A DNA stretch of 64,000 nt, taken from the NCBI GenBank assembly GCA_025603075.1, contig MU626290.1, positions 62,001 to 126,000 of the forward strand, read 5' to 3'. Source of the DNA: Neoconidiobolus thromboides FSU 785. Lineage: Eukaryota; Entomophthoromycota; Entomophthoromycetes; Entomophthorales; Neoconidiobolaceae. The position numbers and the translations under genes were made by a program. The notes under the pieces are model-generated. The model did no database searches. It saw only the letters and a list, made by a program, of their open reading frames with translations, and was not told the origin of the DNA. Positions within the stretch are counted from its first letter, which is position 1, and the number at the start of each line of letters is the position of its first letter. This document shows, one piece after another, positions 10,134-22,042 of the stretch.

Positions 10134-12178
10134 CTATTGGAAGTAATAGCCTTTACAGTTAGCTGCACCACAATGACATTTGTGCTTTAAGTTGGACTCT
10201 GAATTGTCGTATTTTACCTTTTTATTATTTTCTTGGTTTTTTAAGTTATGATCAATCCCACCGGTATAATCTATACTAAGCTCTTCTAAAGGATCAATAT
10301 CTTTATTAGCAAAAAAGGCTAACCTATGTAAGCCTATGTATTTGTTTTCAATAAAAACAGGATGGACTTTTAAAGTAGGATCACACGAATGGTTAAAAAA
10401 ATGAGAAAGGTTTCCCTTATATTGCCCATCAATTACATATTCAGTTTCCTCAACTGACCCAAATTCACCATCTAAATTAAAAAGATAGTTCAACCCAGTT
10501 TCTTCACATTTTTCTGCCCTTTTATCTGCTTCTTTAGTTGTAATAATTTCCCCGACATATTCACATATAAAACTTCCTTTAGGAATCCTTTCCAATGCTC
10601 TTACCCCCCATCCTTTTTTTTCAGTTTTATAGATTTGAACATCAGCTTTTCTCCCCTTTTGGACAACTTTAAATTGACACCTATCATCGCAGCTACACTT
10701 TGAGCTACATTCATATATAGACATATGTGGTTTTAATACTAGTAATCCTGTATCTGAGTATGGTATAAACCCTCCATTATGTTTTATACATGGGCACACC
10801 CCACCTTTTCCAATAGTGCATGCTTTTTTACACTTACATAAATTACCAGTTATATAGTGTTTATCTGGGATTTCACACATTGGCACACTTTCATTGATAT
10901 AATCAAAATCGATAGGAGGCCCAACGTCATCAATTTCATTAATAACAGTAATGATAGGGCCTTCATCTTTAGACAATATCCCCATGAATTTTTGAATATT
11001 CTCCGGAATAACAAACAATGTTGGATTTGCTAAGTCCAAATCCAAAAGCGGATGCTAAAATATTAATAAAAATATATATACGGTTAAATTTCTTACCTCA
11101 ATTTCCTTTAACACTTGGTTTTGTCTTTTTGATGCAAAATGATGATTGTAATAGAATTTAACAAAGGTGTTGAACGCAGTAATAGATTCTTCAGAGCCTT
11201 TCAATGCTTCTTCGGGTTCCCATGTATCGAATTCCTTACTGTACCCTTTCCATTTTACTAAAAATTGTTTTGTATCCTATATTTAAAGTTACATTTAACC
11301 TCAAATATTTTGCAAAACTTACCTTAAAATCTCTTTTAGCTATGATCATATCTACCTAAAAAGGTTAGTTTTGAAGCCAAAAAAATCGAGATAAAATACC
11401 TCATAAACCTCATTAGGATCATACACAATGGTAGGCTGCTCCTCTGATAAGTTTTTGATCTTTATCATCAGGCAGATCGAAATCTGCAAGTCAAGCATTA
11501 AAGCATCTATGTAAGATGTAAGTAAGTATATTAGTGGTGCTTCAAGTACTCTTAATTACCTTTATTCATAGATACAATCTCAGTTAAAATTTTGAGTTTT
11601 AAATTTGCATTGCTTTTAGCTTCAACAACCTTTCCCATTTCACTCAACTTGTCTTCATCTTTAAATAAATACAAGACCCCTTCATAAATGCTAATAATAC
11701 TCAATGCAAACTTACTTGCACTTGATAAAAATGAATCATCCAAACTTATCTCGCTATTAGCAGCAAAAGAATTAGTAAATGCTAGGCATGCTGTTATTAA
11801 AGCATTTCTTTTTGACTTAATAGTTGTTAATTTAAAAAAAGAGATACTTTTACTTAGCTGAGACTTTACCTAAATTAAAGAGTTTAGCTATTATAAGTAT
11901 TAATAAAATTTTTACATCTATATTAATAGTTTTTCTAAAACTATCAAAACATCTTTTAACTTTATTAAACTGGTCTTTAATTTTAATAATATTTAATTTA
12001 TTTACACTTAAAGTAGGTGTATATTCAGAACTAAACTTTAATAGTAATAATAATAATAATAATAAACTTAACTAATTTACCTAGCTGGATTAGATAAAGA
12101 ATTAGGAGAAGGTATTATAGCTATATCAATTTGAGCATTAGTAAAAATGTTATTATAATTAATTTTTGATTTAAACAT
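10134..12178 (-). CDS. histone H3K9 methyltransferase, SUV39/Clr4 type (chromodomain + SET)
   Basis: Minus-strand exons 12081-12178, 11870-12030, 11560-11790, 11400-11443, 11323-11355, 11097-11276 and 10134-11054 give 555 residues in one frame. It methylates H3 lysine 9 and binds that mark to build heterochromatin. Chromodomain: VYEVDMIIAKRDFK joined to QFLVKWKGYS and DTWEPEE. Pre-SET Cys clu­ster: LCKCKKAC and SSKCSCDDRC. SET: KKGWGVRA, ICEYVGE, the catalytic HFFNHSCDP and LSIDYTG. Post-SET: CHCGAANCKGYY. From the chromodomain on the model is secure. The first three exons (about 175 Asn/Lys/Ile-rich residues) keep frame but are less sure. An alternative acceptor at 11484-11485 would add DFDLPDDKDQ and then stop at 11419-11421. 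Confidence 0.82.
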
Positions 12179-13696
12179 TTTATTTACAAATACAATTAAA
12201 AAAATTTAAAATAATATATGATGTAAGACCATACTCTATTATCTATTTTATCTTTTATCTGAATTATTACTATATACGGAAGTGCTAATTTTGGATTGTG
12301 ACGTCATGTGGTGATTTATCCTCAGCTAGTTTTTTATACAGTTTTGTTATATATACAATTGTTTCTCTGTTAGTTTATATCATATTATATTATGTACTAT
12401 ATTATATATTATATCATTGATTATATATAAGTTAAAAAATTACTAATCAAATACTAAAATTAAAATTAAAATAATAACTATATTTATGTTTTATATACTA
12501 GTATATGGGGATGTATTTTTTTGTTTAAGAATTATACTAACAATTTTTCCATTCAAATAGCGTTTAAAAAATGGGAAAATAGTGAGATAAAAAAACATCC
12601 CCATATTTATTAAATATAACTAAATATAACTTATCAGCTATTATATTAATATTGTATCAGTATTATATTATCTTATATAATCTCTTAAATATTGATTGTA
12701 TTTATTAAATAACCATTTTTATTAAAAACTGATAAACAATATACAATGATTGTTTGATTTAAGGTTTATTTAATTTTTTTAAAAATATTTAAGGTTTATA
12801 ATTATTCCTGATATACTATTTTATAAAATAACATAAGAAATGCATTAGTTAAAAAATGATCAATTTTATTAGTTAGAATAACATTAACTATAGTTATTAG
12901 TTTAATTTTTTTAATAGTGTAGTTTTAATTTAAATAAAATCTATAATTATTATATAACTAAAGCAACTATTTTTATATTTTAAAATACTTTAATTCCATA
13001 TCATCAAGTGAGTAATTAAAAGCTAAAGAAATAATAATCTCAATTGAAGATAGGATTGAAGAGCATTTTTTTCGAGAGAACACCTTTTTTAGATTTTATT
13101 TTTAGTAAAAAATTACCTATTCTCTATACTCAGCATTTATTCTCCGCTTTTTTTGTTTGTTTGTTTATATTGTTTAAACTACTTATTACTTATTTTCTTC
13201 TAGAAGGAGTGTTGGGTATTATTTATACTTACTGATTTACTACTTTTATTTATAGAGCCTTGCTTCACTCTTCTAACTTATTAAGTTGAGCTTTCAAATA
13301 TCGTTAAAATCATTCTATAGTTTCATGGCTATATTTACTCATTCAGTTTTCTTATTCGCATTTTCCTATATTTTTATTAGTTTGTATAATAATATTCAAG
13401 CAACTTACTAAAGCTTTTTTTTGCCTTAATCAAGTAGATTTCTTTCAAGATAATCATTTCAAAGTAATTCACTATCCTTCCAAATTCAATAGCTTAACAA
13501 TTTCCGGCTTATATTTCATATCAATTTCACCACCAACTTTTCCACGTTGTTTAAATAAACAATGCTTTTATTTATAAAATTTCAAGCTTTAAAAAAGTAT
13601 TTAAAAAATAAATTTTTATTTTAATTCTATCTAATAAATGTTATCAATCTTATAAGTATAAGGAATGAAGCCTAAATAAATGTGATTATTATTACT
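12179..13696. other. intergenic, one MITE copy
   Basis: About 1.5 kb of AT-rich sequence upstream of the SUV39 gene and downstream of the bS18m gene, holding palindromic element copy 4 (12503-12606). No gene seen. Confidence 0.45.
12503..12606 (-). mobile_element. palindromic MITE, copy 4
   Basis: 104 bp with near-perfect ends ATATGGGGATGTATTTTT and AACATCCCCATAT. Core diverged to AATAGCGTTTAA. Reverse orientation. Confidence 0.85.
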
Positions 13697-14309
13697 CTAA
13701 ACAAGGTCATTAAAAATATTACCCATAGCTCTGGCTCTTTTAATAGCCCTTGATAATTTACGTTGATTTACTCTCGATAATCCTAAATAATATGTTATAA
13801 AACTTAATATTTGGAGCCATTAAAGCAATTACCAGTTTGCTTAATTGGCATAATTTTACCAAGTCCAGTTACGTAGTAGCTTAATAGATCGGTATTCTAT
13901 CGATATGAAATAAATTTCAAACTAATAATTAATTTAAAAACAAATTACTTTATATTCTTTCATTGGATTAGCATTATTAAGTTGAAATAGATCTTTTTTA
14001 GGTTTATGGCTTTGTTGTTCTTTATATCTTGAAAAGTTTTGCTCATTTAAATCGCGTGGTTGGTATACCTGAAACTTGGTTAGAATTATCAATTTAAATA
14101 AACCTTTAATCTACTTCATGCTCCTCAAATTTACGACTCAAATCAAAGGTTCCTTCTTGTGCGTCTAAAAATAGAAGGGTATGGTATTAGGTATTTGTAT
14201 ATATTGTTCATCTGAAATTACCAGCTGTATATGCTTTCGATATAATTCTGCTTGTGCTGAGACTTCTTACACCGCTTAATGTAAGTAATTTCTGGACTGA
14301 TTTAAACAT
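13697..14309 (-). CDS. mitochondrial small-subunit ribosomal protein bS18m
   Basis: Five short exons (14222-14309, 14115-14164, 13949-14068, 13833-13896, 13697-13782) give 135 residues. No exon exceeds 120 nt, so ordinary ORF searches miss it. The C-terminal half is the S18 signature: DLLSYYVTGLGKIMP then KQTGLSRVNQRKLSRAIKRA and RARAMG. The N-terminus (SVQKLL, VRSLSTSRIISKAY) looks like a mitochondrial import sequence, matching yeast Rsm18-type proteins. It acts in the mitochondrial ribosome 30S-like subunit. All four introns keep phase. Confidence 0.9.
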
Positions 14310-14458
14310 TCTAAATTAAAAACAAATTTTCGAAAAATTAAAAAAATTATGGGAAAATAATTTGTGGTTAAGAAAAATGCAATTTCAAAAATCAAAAATA
14401 CTAAGAGTTATAATATAAAAAAAGCTATTAATATAACATGGAATATTTCAAATATTTA

Positions 14459-15398
14459 TTATATATCGATCTTAGAATGGAAATGGTTCAACGGTCCTGC
14501 TCCTTTTCCGACTGAGAAGCTTTCTTTTATACCATTATGTGTAAAGCTAATTCCTTTTTTAACCGCTTCTAAAACTAAAAATAGTGTTAAGTCAACTTAT
14601 ACTAAAAACAAAATAATTAAATTACCATTATAGCCATGAGAAAGATAGGAGGAAATAGCTGAAGATAAAGTACATCCAGATCCATGTGTATTTTGGGTAT
14701 GAATATACGGATGCTCTATCCTCGTAAACTCTTTACCATCATAAAACAAATCAATAATTATTTCAGAGTTTTCAATCGCACAATGTTTTAATTCTTTATC
14801 TAAAGGCAAATGGCCCCCTTTTAATAAGACATATTTTGGACCCATTTCATATAACTTTTTACAGCATTGTTCCATGCTTTCTATTGAACTTATATCAAGT
14901 GATGTCAATAGTTTTGCTTCATCTAAGTTTGGTGTTATTAAATAAGATTGCGGAATTAAGGTTTGGATCAATGTTGCTATAGAATCCTCTCTTAGTAATT
15001 TGGATCCACTTGTTGAAACCATTACTGGGTCCAAAACTATTTTTTTAATATTATACTTTTTAAGCTTATTTGAGACTGTTAGAATAACCTCTTTTGAGCT
15101 TAACATACCTTGAAAAATATTTAAATAAGATACAATCAAATCAAGAAACCTATTTACCAATCTTTGCAACCGATATAGGTATATCACTCAATACCGTATC
15201 AAACTGCTTTTCAATAAAATCACAAGGTACTTCCATAATATCAGTGACTCCTAAAGTATTTTGAGCTGTTAGAGCAGTAATCACACTTACTCCATATACT
15301 TTTAAGCTCGTATATGTTTTTAGGTCTGCTTGTATTCCAGCACCACCTCCGCTATCGGAGCCTGCTATTGTTAATACTTTTACTATTTCTTTGCTCAT
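14459..15398 (-). CDS. hydroxymethylpyrimidine/phosphomethylpyrimidine kinase (ThiD type)
   Basis: Exons 15158-15398, 14626-15108 and 14459-14574 give 279 residues. Thiamine synthesis enzyme that phosphorylates HMP and HMP-P. Seen: [19 protein letters not shown] at the N-terminus, [31 protein letters not shown]-type [15 protein letters not shown], and the [10 protein letters not shown] anion hole/catalytic Cys region. The last exon supplies [13 protein letters not shown], the normal C-terminus. Unlike yeast Thi20/Thi21 there is no TenA/thiaminase II domain, so it resembles the bacterial stand-alone enzyme. The two introns were chosen because they restore KIGML and the family C-terminus. Confidence 0.92.
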
Positions 15399-15700
15399 TT
15401 TATAAAGAAATTGTTACATCATCGAATTATTCGTTATCTGATTTAATGGAACTTAGTTTGACTAAATTTATTAACCAAATTGTTTCTTTTCATTGGTTGT
15501 CTCTCATCACCAAGAAATCCCATCGACCATGGATCAAAGTTAGGATATTTATAAAGGTTTATCAAATCAAATACTAAAATTTAAGTTAAAAATGAGTGAC
15601 AAGTAACTAAATAGCAGCATTTGATTGGTCAACAAGTCATACCGTATTAATTTATATTATCTTTTTTAACACTCAACTTTCATAATTGATTGAATTAAAT
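15399..15700. promoter_or_regulatory. divergent promoter, ThiD kinase / ATP synthase subunit f
   Basis: 302 bp between two divergent starts. It has ATTGG at 15492-15496 and at 15624-15628, the latter 73 bp before the subunit f ATG. These are CCAAT boxes in reverse, often used by the HAP complex for respiratory genes. Functional role inferred. Confidence 0.45.
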
Positions 15701-16113
15701 ATGTTTCCAGTCAGCCGTATGATCACCCGCGTAGCTAGACGTGGTTTAGCTACCCGTAGTTACATTCCACCAAATCTTGCCGGTAAAACCGTTGCTAGCC
15801 CAGCTGCCCAAGCTACTGGTGCTGAAGCCACTAACGTTGACGATTTAGTTTACATTTACCGTCAACTTCCAAAGGGTCCAGCCCCAAAAAATAACTCAAA
15901 AGCCTCAGGTCCTCTTGAATGGTACCGCCAACGTTATTTCGAAGGCGAAAATGCTTCCGCTACCCCAATCGTTCATTTCATTGCCACTCTTTTCATCCTT
16001 GGTTATTACATGGAATACGTTAACCATTTATGTAAGATTACTTATTTTTGTTTTTATAGTTGATATTTATATAAATTTTTATAGCTCACCATAAGAATGT
16101 TAAACATCATTAA
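15701..16113 (+). CDS. ATP17: mitochondrial ATP synthase subunit f
   Basis: Exons 15701-16031 and 16085-16113 give 119 residues. Small F0 subunit at the dimer interface of ATP synthase, in the inner membrane. The start (MFPVSRMITRVARRGLATRS) is a strong mitochondrial presequence. Then come VYIYRQLPKGPAPKN, SGPLEWYRQRYFEG and one membrane segment HFIATLFILGYYMEY. The spliced C-terminus NHLSHHKNVKHH is the family ending; reading through the intron would give an odd aromatic tail. Codons are C-rich, as for other highly expressed genes here. I take ATG 15701 rather than upstream non-ATG triplets. Confidence 0.92.
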
Positions 16114-16450
16114 AGATTTAACTAGGTTTTTTGGTTTTATCAATATAAAGTAATGTCAATGCATTAGAACAGATGTAATTTAATTTAAAAGGATATTTTA
16201 TATTATTTTTGATTTTGTACTGGTTGATTTTTTATTTGATTTCTTTCTGTTACGTATTTTGAAAGCTTATTAATACCATTATTCAAAAACAAATTTTCAG
16301 ATCATTGCTATATTTTATATTAGTTATAAAGCAAAATATTCTACAAAAAAGGATGTACAAAAATTAAACAACTACAATCTATTTCGAATAATACTTAAAT
16401 AATTTAAATAAGATAATTTAAATAAAATAATTCACTATTAAATTCTACTT
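16114..16450. other. convergent intergenic spacer
   Basis: AT-rich 3' flanks of ATP17 and the TMEM70-like gene. Nothing else seen. Confidence 0.4.
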
Positions 16451-17110
16451 TTATTTTAATTGATTTTGTGAATACTTTAAAGCTTCTAATTTTCCAGACG
16501 AAAGATTTAGTAACTGACTCATGGTTTGATTTGATTCTGCAATTTCGGGGTGGATATAATAAAGATGACCGTTTGATTTATGGGTTGTAAAAAGTCTTGA
16601 GTTGCTTCCTAGTTTTCCAGCTTCAATTAAATTATAGTTGAACTTCCCCATTATAGTAATATTTTCGAATAAAAGTTGTGTATTTCCAATAAGTTCTCCT
16701 TTTTCAAGAGTTTGCTTATTGACCCAAGCTCTGGTAAGATAAGGATGAATACACCAATGAATCAATGCTGTTGATAGCCCAGAAGTTAAGATGGCACCGC
16801 CAAATAAAATGGAGCGAACCATAGGGGATAAACCACCATCAATAACAAAGATTAAAGGGGATAAGGAAAATGTTAAAATTAATGAACTAATAGAAAACAG
16901 CTTCAAATATTTAGCTGTTTTACTTAATGGTCCAACGTATATCAACTCATACTTTTCATCTTTGAATGGCTCTAACTTTTTTTGCTTTAATATGCTAGTA
17001 ATATGTAGGCTTCTTGTTAGCACTATGCTATTTATTAAGGCTGGTAGCTGTAATTTAGCTTTTATTTTGATAGAACCTTTTGAGACGTTTTGAACAAGGA
17101 TGCGATTCAT
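16451..17110 (-). CDS. TMEM70-like mitochondrial membrane protein
   Basis: Single exon, 219 residues. A basic N-terminus with RSLHITSI suggests mitochondrial import. Then KYELIYVGPLSKTAKYLKLF, a first hydrophobic helix (SLILTFSLSPLIFVI), a short loop, a second helix (SILFGGAILTSGLSTALIH), and a C-terminal matrix part with LFTTHKSNGHLYYIHPE. This two-helix hairpin preceded by a YxGxLs motif is the TMEM70/TMEM186/TMEM223 family; human TMEM70 helps assemble ATP synthase c-ring and complex I. Its position beside ATP synthase and complex I genes is suggestive only. Start chosen at the first ATG, which gives the presequence. Confidence 0.75.
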   Translation of the reverse strand: MNRILVQNVSKGSIKIKAKLQLPALINSIVLTRSLHITSILKQKKLEPFKDEKYELIYVGPLSKTAKYLKLFSISSLILTFSLSPLIFVIDGGLSPMVRSILFGGAILTSGLSTALIHWCIHPYLTRAWVNKQTLEKGELIGNTQLLFENITIMGKFNYNLIEAGKLGSNSRLFTTHKSNGHLYYIHPEIAESNQTMSQLLNLSSGKLEALKYSQNQLK

Positions 17111-17504
17111 GTTAAATATAATAAAATGGTTTATTTTATTTTTATAAAAATGTTAAATTTATTTATCCAATTAAATCAACTTAGATAAGTTTTGATAATT
17201 ATAAAATTTATAATATTCAATATAAAGGTACTTATTATTAGAATGTGTTTTGCTACATTTTTTATGAATATTTCAAAGCTTGATTTTGTATCTATGATAC
17301 ATATATACAAACATAACAACAATATGGCAAATAATACAACTAAGTCCTATAACCCTTACAGATAATTATAAATCCCATAAAAACAGTGAGATTTTTATCT
17401 TAGATTAGATTAATGATTAATTGGCCAATAAAACGAAAACTTAATTTATCCATACAATTATCTAAGCTAAAAAAAAGTTCGATTAATCTTTAGAAAGCTA
17501 CAAA
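17111..17504. other. divergent intergenic region with CCAAT palindrome
   Basis: Spacer between the TMEM70-like and complex I genes. The only clear element is the palindrome at 17420-17429. Confidence 0.4.
17420..17429 (+). promoter_or_regulatory. double CCAAT box (ATTGGCCAAT)
   Basis: Perfect 10-bp palindrome made of ATTGG and CCAAT, 75 bp before ATG 17505. Likely HAP/NF-Y binding site of the complex I gene; its symmetry and position support this, but binding is untested. Confidence 0.45.
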
Positions 17505-17838
17505 ATGGGTAACACAATTAAACTTGATCCAGCTATTGAAAAATTCAATTCCTTACGTGAAACAATCCATGAACATTCTTATTGGACACCACGTATGGTA
17601 AGATATGCCTTAGTATTTGGTATCGGTATACCTGCAGGTATCTATTGGGTCTGCAAACGATATGATGTAAGTTAGTGGAATTTATATAATGTAATTTATT
17701 TAACTAGTTATTTTCTGATAGAATGTTTTTGATGTTCAAGGAAAAACTCGTGGCATGTCATTATACAAATACCCAAGTTTGATTTATAAAAATGAAAAGG
17801 AAGCCTCACAAAGCGCTTCTAAAGAAACTGAGGAATAA
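17505..17838 (+). CDS. small complex I subunit, B15/NDUFB4-like
   Basis: Exons 17505-17666 and 17722-17838 give 92 residues. The N-terminus has TIKLDPAIEKFNSLRE then HSYWTPRMVRYALVFG, leading into one membrane segment (residues about 33-50). After the intron come VFDVQGKTRGMSLYKYP and an acidic tail. The arrangement of a short amphipathic start, one helix with WTPR before it, and a charged tail resembles fungal NADH dehydrogenase B15-type accessory subunits of the inner membrane. The match is from memory of the family and not from an alignment, so another small respiratory-chain protein is possible. Confidence 0.55.
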
Positions 17839-18328
17839 GGAAATGAGTTTTACTTTTTAATGAAGTTAACAAATCTTTATAAAAATTTTTATTGAATATA
17901 TTACTATTAATTGTTATTTAGATTTATTTAATTTGAGTAATTTTAATTTATAAAATAGTAGGATTTACAAGTGTTAATTCAATGGTTAGAATTTCACTTG
18001 GTCTTTATATAAATTAGTATAAACATTTGTTATTCATTTTTAACTTGTTATTCATAAATAATAATCGTTTGGTATAGATTTAAATATGATTATTTTTCAC
18101 ATATCATCACAAATAAAATAATTAAGACTCTTTTTAAAAACTACCTGCTACTATTAGGTTATTCATTACCATACTTTGTGTTTTTATATAGCCAGTAATT
18201 AAAATTTAAATAGTGTCTTTAAGTATAACTATGATAATTTAAAGAATAATAATAGTTTCAAATATTTTTTATTGGCTCTCTGGAAACGAAAAATCTTGTT
18301 TTTTTAAATTTCAAAAACAAAGGAAATA
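17839..18328. other. intergenic, no gene seen
   Basis: AT-rich spacer between two genes in the same direction; no repeat or recognisable motif. Confidence 0.4.
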
Positions 18329-19584
18329 ATGGGAAGGCCAAATAAAAGGGAAACAAAGGGATATTATATATTAGAAAAGCGCCGGAAACAAGCATACAAA
18401 ACGTTGGTGAAATTGCTAAAAAAAGATGATGTTAAAGATGATTATAGTAATTTGTTTTCAGAAACACCAACGACTACGATATGTATTGCTAATCTTGGAT
18501 TTGGTGGCGTTGGTGGTATTTCACCAGAGGCTGTAAATTCGGCGTTACGAAAATTCAATGGCTTCAAAAATGTTGAGATGCCTATTGGTATGGTAATGTT
18601 CAGCTTCAGTTAAAAGAAAAGGTTAAAATTAATGGGAATTTTACATAATTTTAAATCTATTTAAAAAAATTAGTTAAATCTAATGAACAAATACATTTGC
18701 TGTTTTTTTATTGATGTTGAGCTGATTACTAATTATTTATTTTAGCCCTTCTCTTTTGTACAATTCAATACAGTAGAAGACGCAATAAATGCATTAGAAT
18801 TAATCCATTATAAGCCATGCGCTGACCTTGAAGATCGAGTATTATACGCAGGATTTTACCCGGATCAAATAGTAATAAATGAAATAATAGATTTTAACTA
18901 TCATGTCCCAGGTTTAGTATATCATGATGAGTTCATTACCCTAGAGGAAGAAAATGAAATGCTTTCTGCCATAGAAAGTTATGAAGGATGGGGAATAGTA
19001 AAGGGTAGGCATGTGGTAAGTCTAGTTGTATAATATTAAGCTTTGTTTATTCTTCTTAGAAACATTTTGGCTATGAATTTAGTTATAAAATCAAGCATGT
19101 TGGTTTAAAAATGGATCCATTTCCAAATTTTGTAGTCCCTGCTCTTCATCGTTTTTATAAAGCATATCCACAATACCATACAATGGATCAATTAACAATT
19201 TCTTCTTATCCAGTGGGATCTGGTATACCGCCACATTGTGACTCACATACAGCTTTTCATAATACTATATTAATTATCAGCTTAAAGAATCAAATTGTTA
19301 TGGAGTTCCGTAAACCTAGCACTGGTGAAGTTGGCCATCGACTTTTAAAACCACGTTCATTAGTTATTATAGGCGGAGAATCAAGGTATGGTTGGGAGCA
19401 CTCTATAAAGCTTAGAAAATCAGACCCCTTACCAGATGGTCAATTGATGGAAAGGAAAGAACGCCTCTCTTTAACATTCCGTAAAATCCAAAATGAACCT
19501 GGTTGTGGCTGCTTATTTAAAGACTTATGTGACATAGACTATTACAAAAAAATACGAGAAAGTCAAATAACGTTTAATAAATAA
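18329..19584 (+). CDS. RRM-AlkB dioxygenase, ALKBH8-like tRNA wobble hydroxylase
   Basis: Exons 18329-18592, 18746-19015 and 19060-19584 give 352 residues. An RRM (ICIANLGFGG, PFSFVQFNTVEDAINALE) leads into a 2-oxoglutarate/Fe(II) dioxygenase. Iron ligands: His237 and Asp239 in PPHCDSH, His292 in GWEHSI. The 2-oxoglutarate Arg is Arg319 in LSLTFRKI, with Arg313 nearby. The C-terminus keeps PGCGCLF, the zinc-binding Cys cluster after the AlkB domain in ALKBH8. ALKBH8 hydroxylates mcm5U at tRNA position 34. The Trm9-type methyltransferase domain of animal ALKBH8 is absent here, so it would act with a separate Trm9/Trm112. Compare the stand-alone RRM at 6083-6491. Confidence 0.87.
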
Positions 19585-19632
19585 GCGAAAAACATCTTTG
19601 TTTATATTTTTATTTTAATAAAATATTTGGAG

Positions 19633-20952
19633 TTACATATAATGTTTTCTAAGGTAATTAGAAACAGTATCGAAAACGACTAACAATATACCACCCCCTG
19701 GTCCTAAACGTAACACCTTTGGAACAAACCCTTTGTAGAGTGCAGTGAATCTATATAATATAAGTCTTAGATAAACAACTTAGCAAAATGGGTTATTGGA
19801 CATTATAGCTTTGATACAATAAATGTTTTGCATAAATTTAATGATTGACTTAAAATTTTGACTACTAATAAAATATCATTACCCTTCCTCTTTTATAACT
19901 GTGCCTAAAGCTGGGAAAGCCCAATTATACTTTCTGACAACCGCAGTATCATTTTGAATACGTGTTTTCACCACATCAAATGGAGTATTGATTGCAGTAC
20001 CAAAAGTCCCACCAATCGCACCAGCAACAAAATTACGTGCCAATTCACCTTGTTTAGTCTAAATAATAGTTAATGGAAACTTAAATATGAAATAACCTTA
20101 CTTCTGCTTCTGGTAAGGCTGCACGAACACCATGAATTACACCAAAATACCCACCACTCCAGAAAGCATGACGATAAATGGTAGATTCTAAACCTTTAAA
20201 GAAGGCGAATGGTCCTAATATATTATAGCAGCTGAAAATGATTTAATCTAAATTTATACCTTCTTCCTTAAGGATCTTTTTAATACAATCTACTGTTCCG
20301 TTATATTTTCCAGCCTATTATTTATATGTTAGCTCTTATAACAGTATTTTATGTTTCCATACATTATTTTTATCTTGTAAACGAATTTTAACTAAATCAA
20401 AAGATACAACAATAAAAGCTTCTGAAGCACCAGCGGAAGCACCAGTAAGAATTGAAAGTGGCTGAGTCAACTTTTCAATGTTGAATAAATTTCTGTAGAA
20501 CACTGAAAATTGCTCAAAGGCAGCAAACTTAATAGCACGCTTTGGAGCTTCCACGAAAATTGGTGGTAAAATACCACGATAAAGTTTAGAGAAACTATAT
20601 ACTTATTATTAACTGTAAAACCAAATTAAATTAAATTTACCCTTCGTTCTTAATTATCTTTCTAAAGCAATCAGCTATCGAAGTATAATTATCCGCCGCT
20701 CCTTTAACTTGTAACTGGAAACGAGTTTTTACCACTTTTCATTGTTTAATAAATACATTATATCAATTAAGTTTTTTACCATCCAAAGGATACATGACTA
20801 AAATTTCAGAAACTCCAGCCACGGCACCAGCAGCAAACTGGAAATGAAATGGTAGTGGTTTTTCTAAAAGTTAAAGTTAATTAAAGAACAATCAAAATAA
20901 GCACTTTACGTTGGGTTTGTACTTTTGGTACTTCAACTTTTTGAGATGACAT
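19633..20952 (-). CDS. mitochondrial 2-oxodicarboxylate carrier
   Basis: Eight exons (20910-20952, 20780-20863, 20641-20734, 20363-20594, 20260-20314, 20102-20214, 19883-20058, 19633-19750) give 304 residues, the usual size. Inner-membrane exchanger of 2-oxoadipate and 2-oxoglutarate. Three carrier repeats are visible: MYPLDVVKTRFQLQ, then SFDLVKIRLQ (normally PFDLVK), and NTPFDVVKTRIQ. Specificity hints match yeast Odc1/Odc2: LPFHFQFAAGAVAGVSEI, VEAPKRAIKF and FWSGGYFGVIHGVR. In the second repeat the signature proline is Ser (SFDLV), a common tolerated change. It converges on the AlkB gene with 48 bp between stops. Confidence 0.92.
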
Positions 20953-22042
20953 TTATGAATGGTAAGTAGTTGAAATAGGAGGCAGTATTTGTTTTTTTTT
21001 AATAATATAATAAATTAATTTATTATAGAGATAAACTGTTTCGATTTTATCCCTAATTTTTTATGCTTGCGTAGATGGTTTTTTTAATGAATTTTATTGG
21101 CTAGGTTCAATTCTGTTCAATTACCTTTACCTAAAGAGTCATCCTGAGATGTAAAATAGCCTATTCTACATTTAACTAATTAATATTAGGATCAAATTTT
21201 TAATCTATGAAATAGTAGTATGTGTTTTGCCATATTGTCCTTTAATAAGAAATGGGTACTCATTGTCTGTAGACTGTAGATGTGGATACACATGCTTTTT
21301 ATAAACGTACAATCAAAAATTGTTAAAAAGTTATTTATTTCTAGCTATTATTAAATAAGGACTTGTACGATAAATACTTTTTTATATCACATTCTCTGAT
21401 TTATAAAATAGCCTAAAGCCTACTTTCGGACATTTGATAAATTAATATATGGCATGTTTTTACATAAAATTTATGCTTGAAAAGTGAACAAATGTAGATA
21501 AAAATAAAAGATAATTTAAAATAATATGACTTTTTTGACTTATACAAAAAATAGGTTATAGACTGTAACAATAGTTTTACTTTTTAAAATTTCTAATAAA
21601 GAATCGTTTCTGGGTATGAAAATTTTCAATTTTATTTTCTAATCATGAATAATAAAGAACTGATTATTTTATAAACCTTATACTAGAAAGCTATAATATA
21701 AAACAATATTTTTAAAGCTTAGTACAAGTTTAAAGATACTGTAATTTATTTTGAATTAATATGTTATAACTTGGTTATATTGCTCATATTAAAATAATAA
21801 AAATTATATCATATAATTTATAAATCTTATACTTTAATATCTCAATATGAAAACTTAAATAATACAGATTTTCTATAAACAATTTTTAAAATAAATATTA
21901 TTATAGCAGCTAAATACTATTTATTTAATATATAAAATAAAGAAATAATAATTTAAGATTATTTAATTAAAAGTTAAATACGATTATAGAATATAATTTG
22001 AACTTATTAAAAAAACTATGTTTTTAATATTAGTTTTATATT

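Noticed and set aside
10134-11045. Reading the SUV39 gene as a 303-residue SET protein without chromodomain
   Set aside because: Upstream minus-strand exons at 11097-11443 encode a clear chromodomain and splice in frame into it.
14364-14633. Plus-strand frame of 89 codons
   Set aside because: It lies over the 3' exon and intron of the ThiD kinase on the other strand and has random composition.
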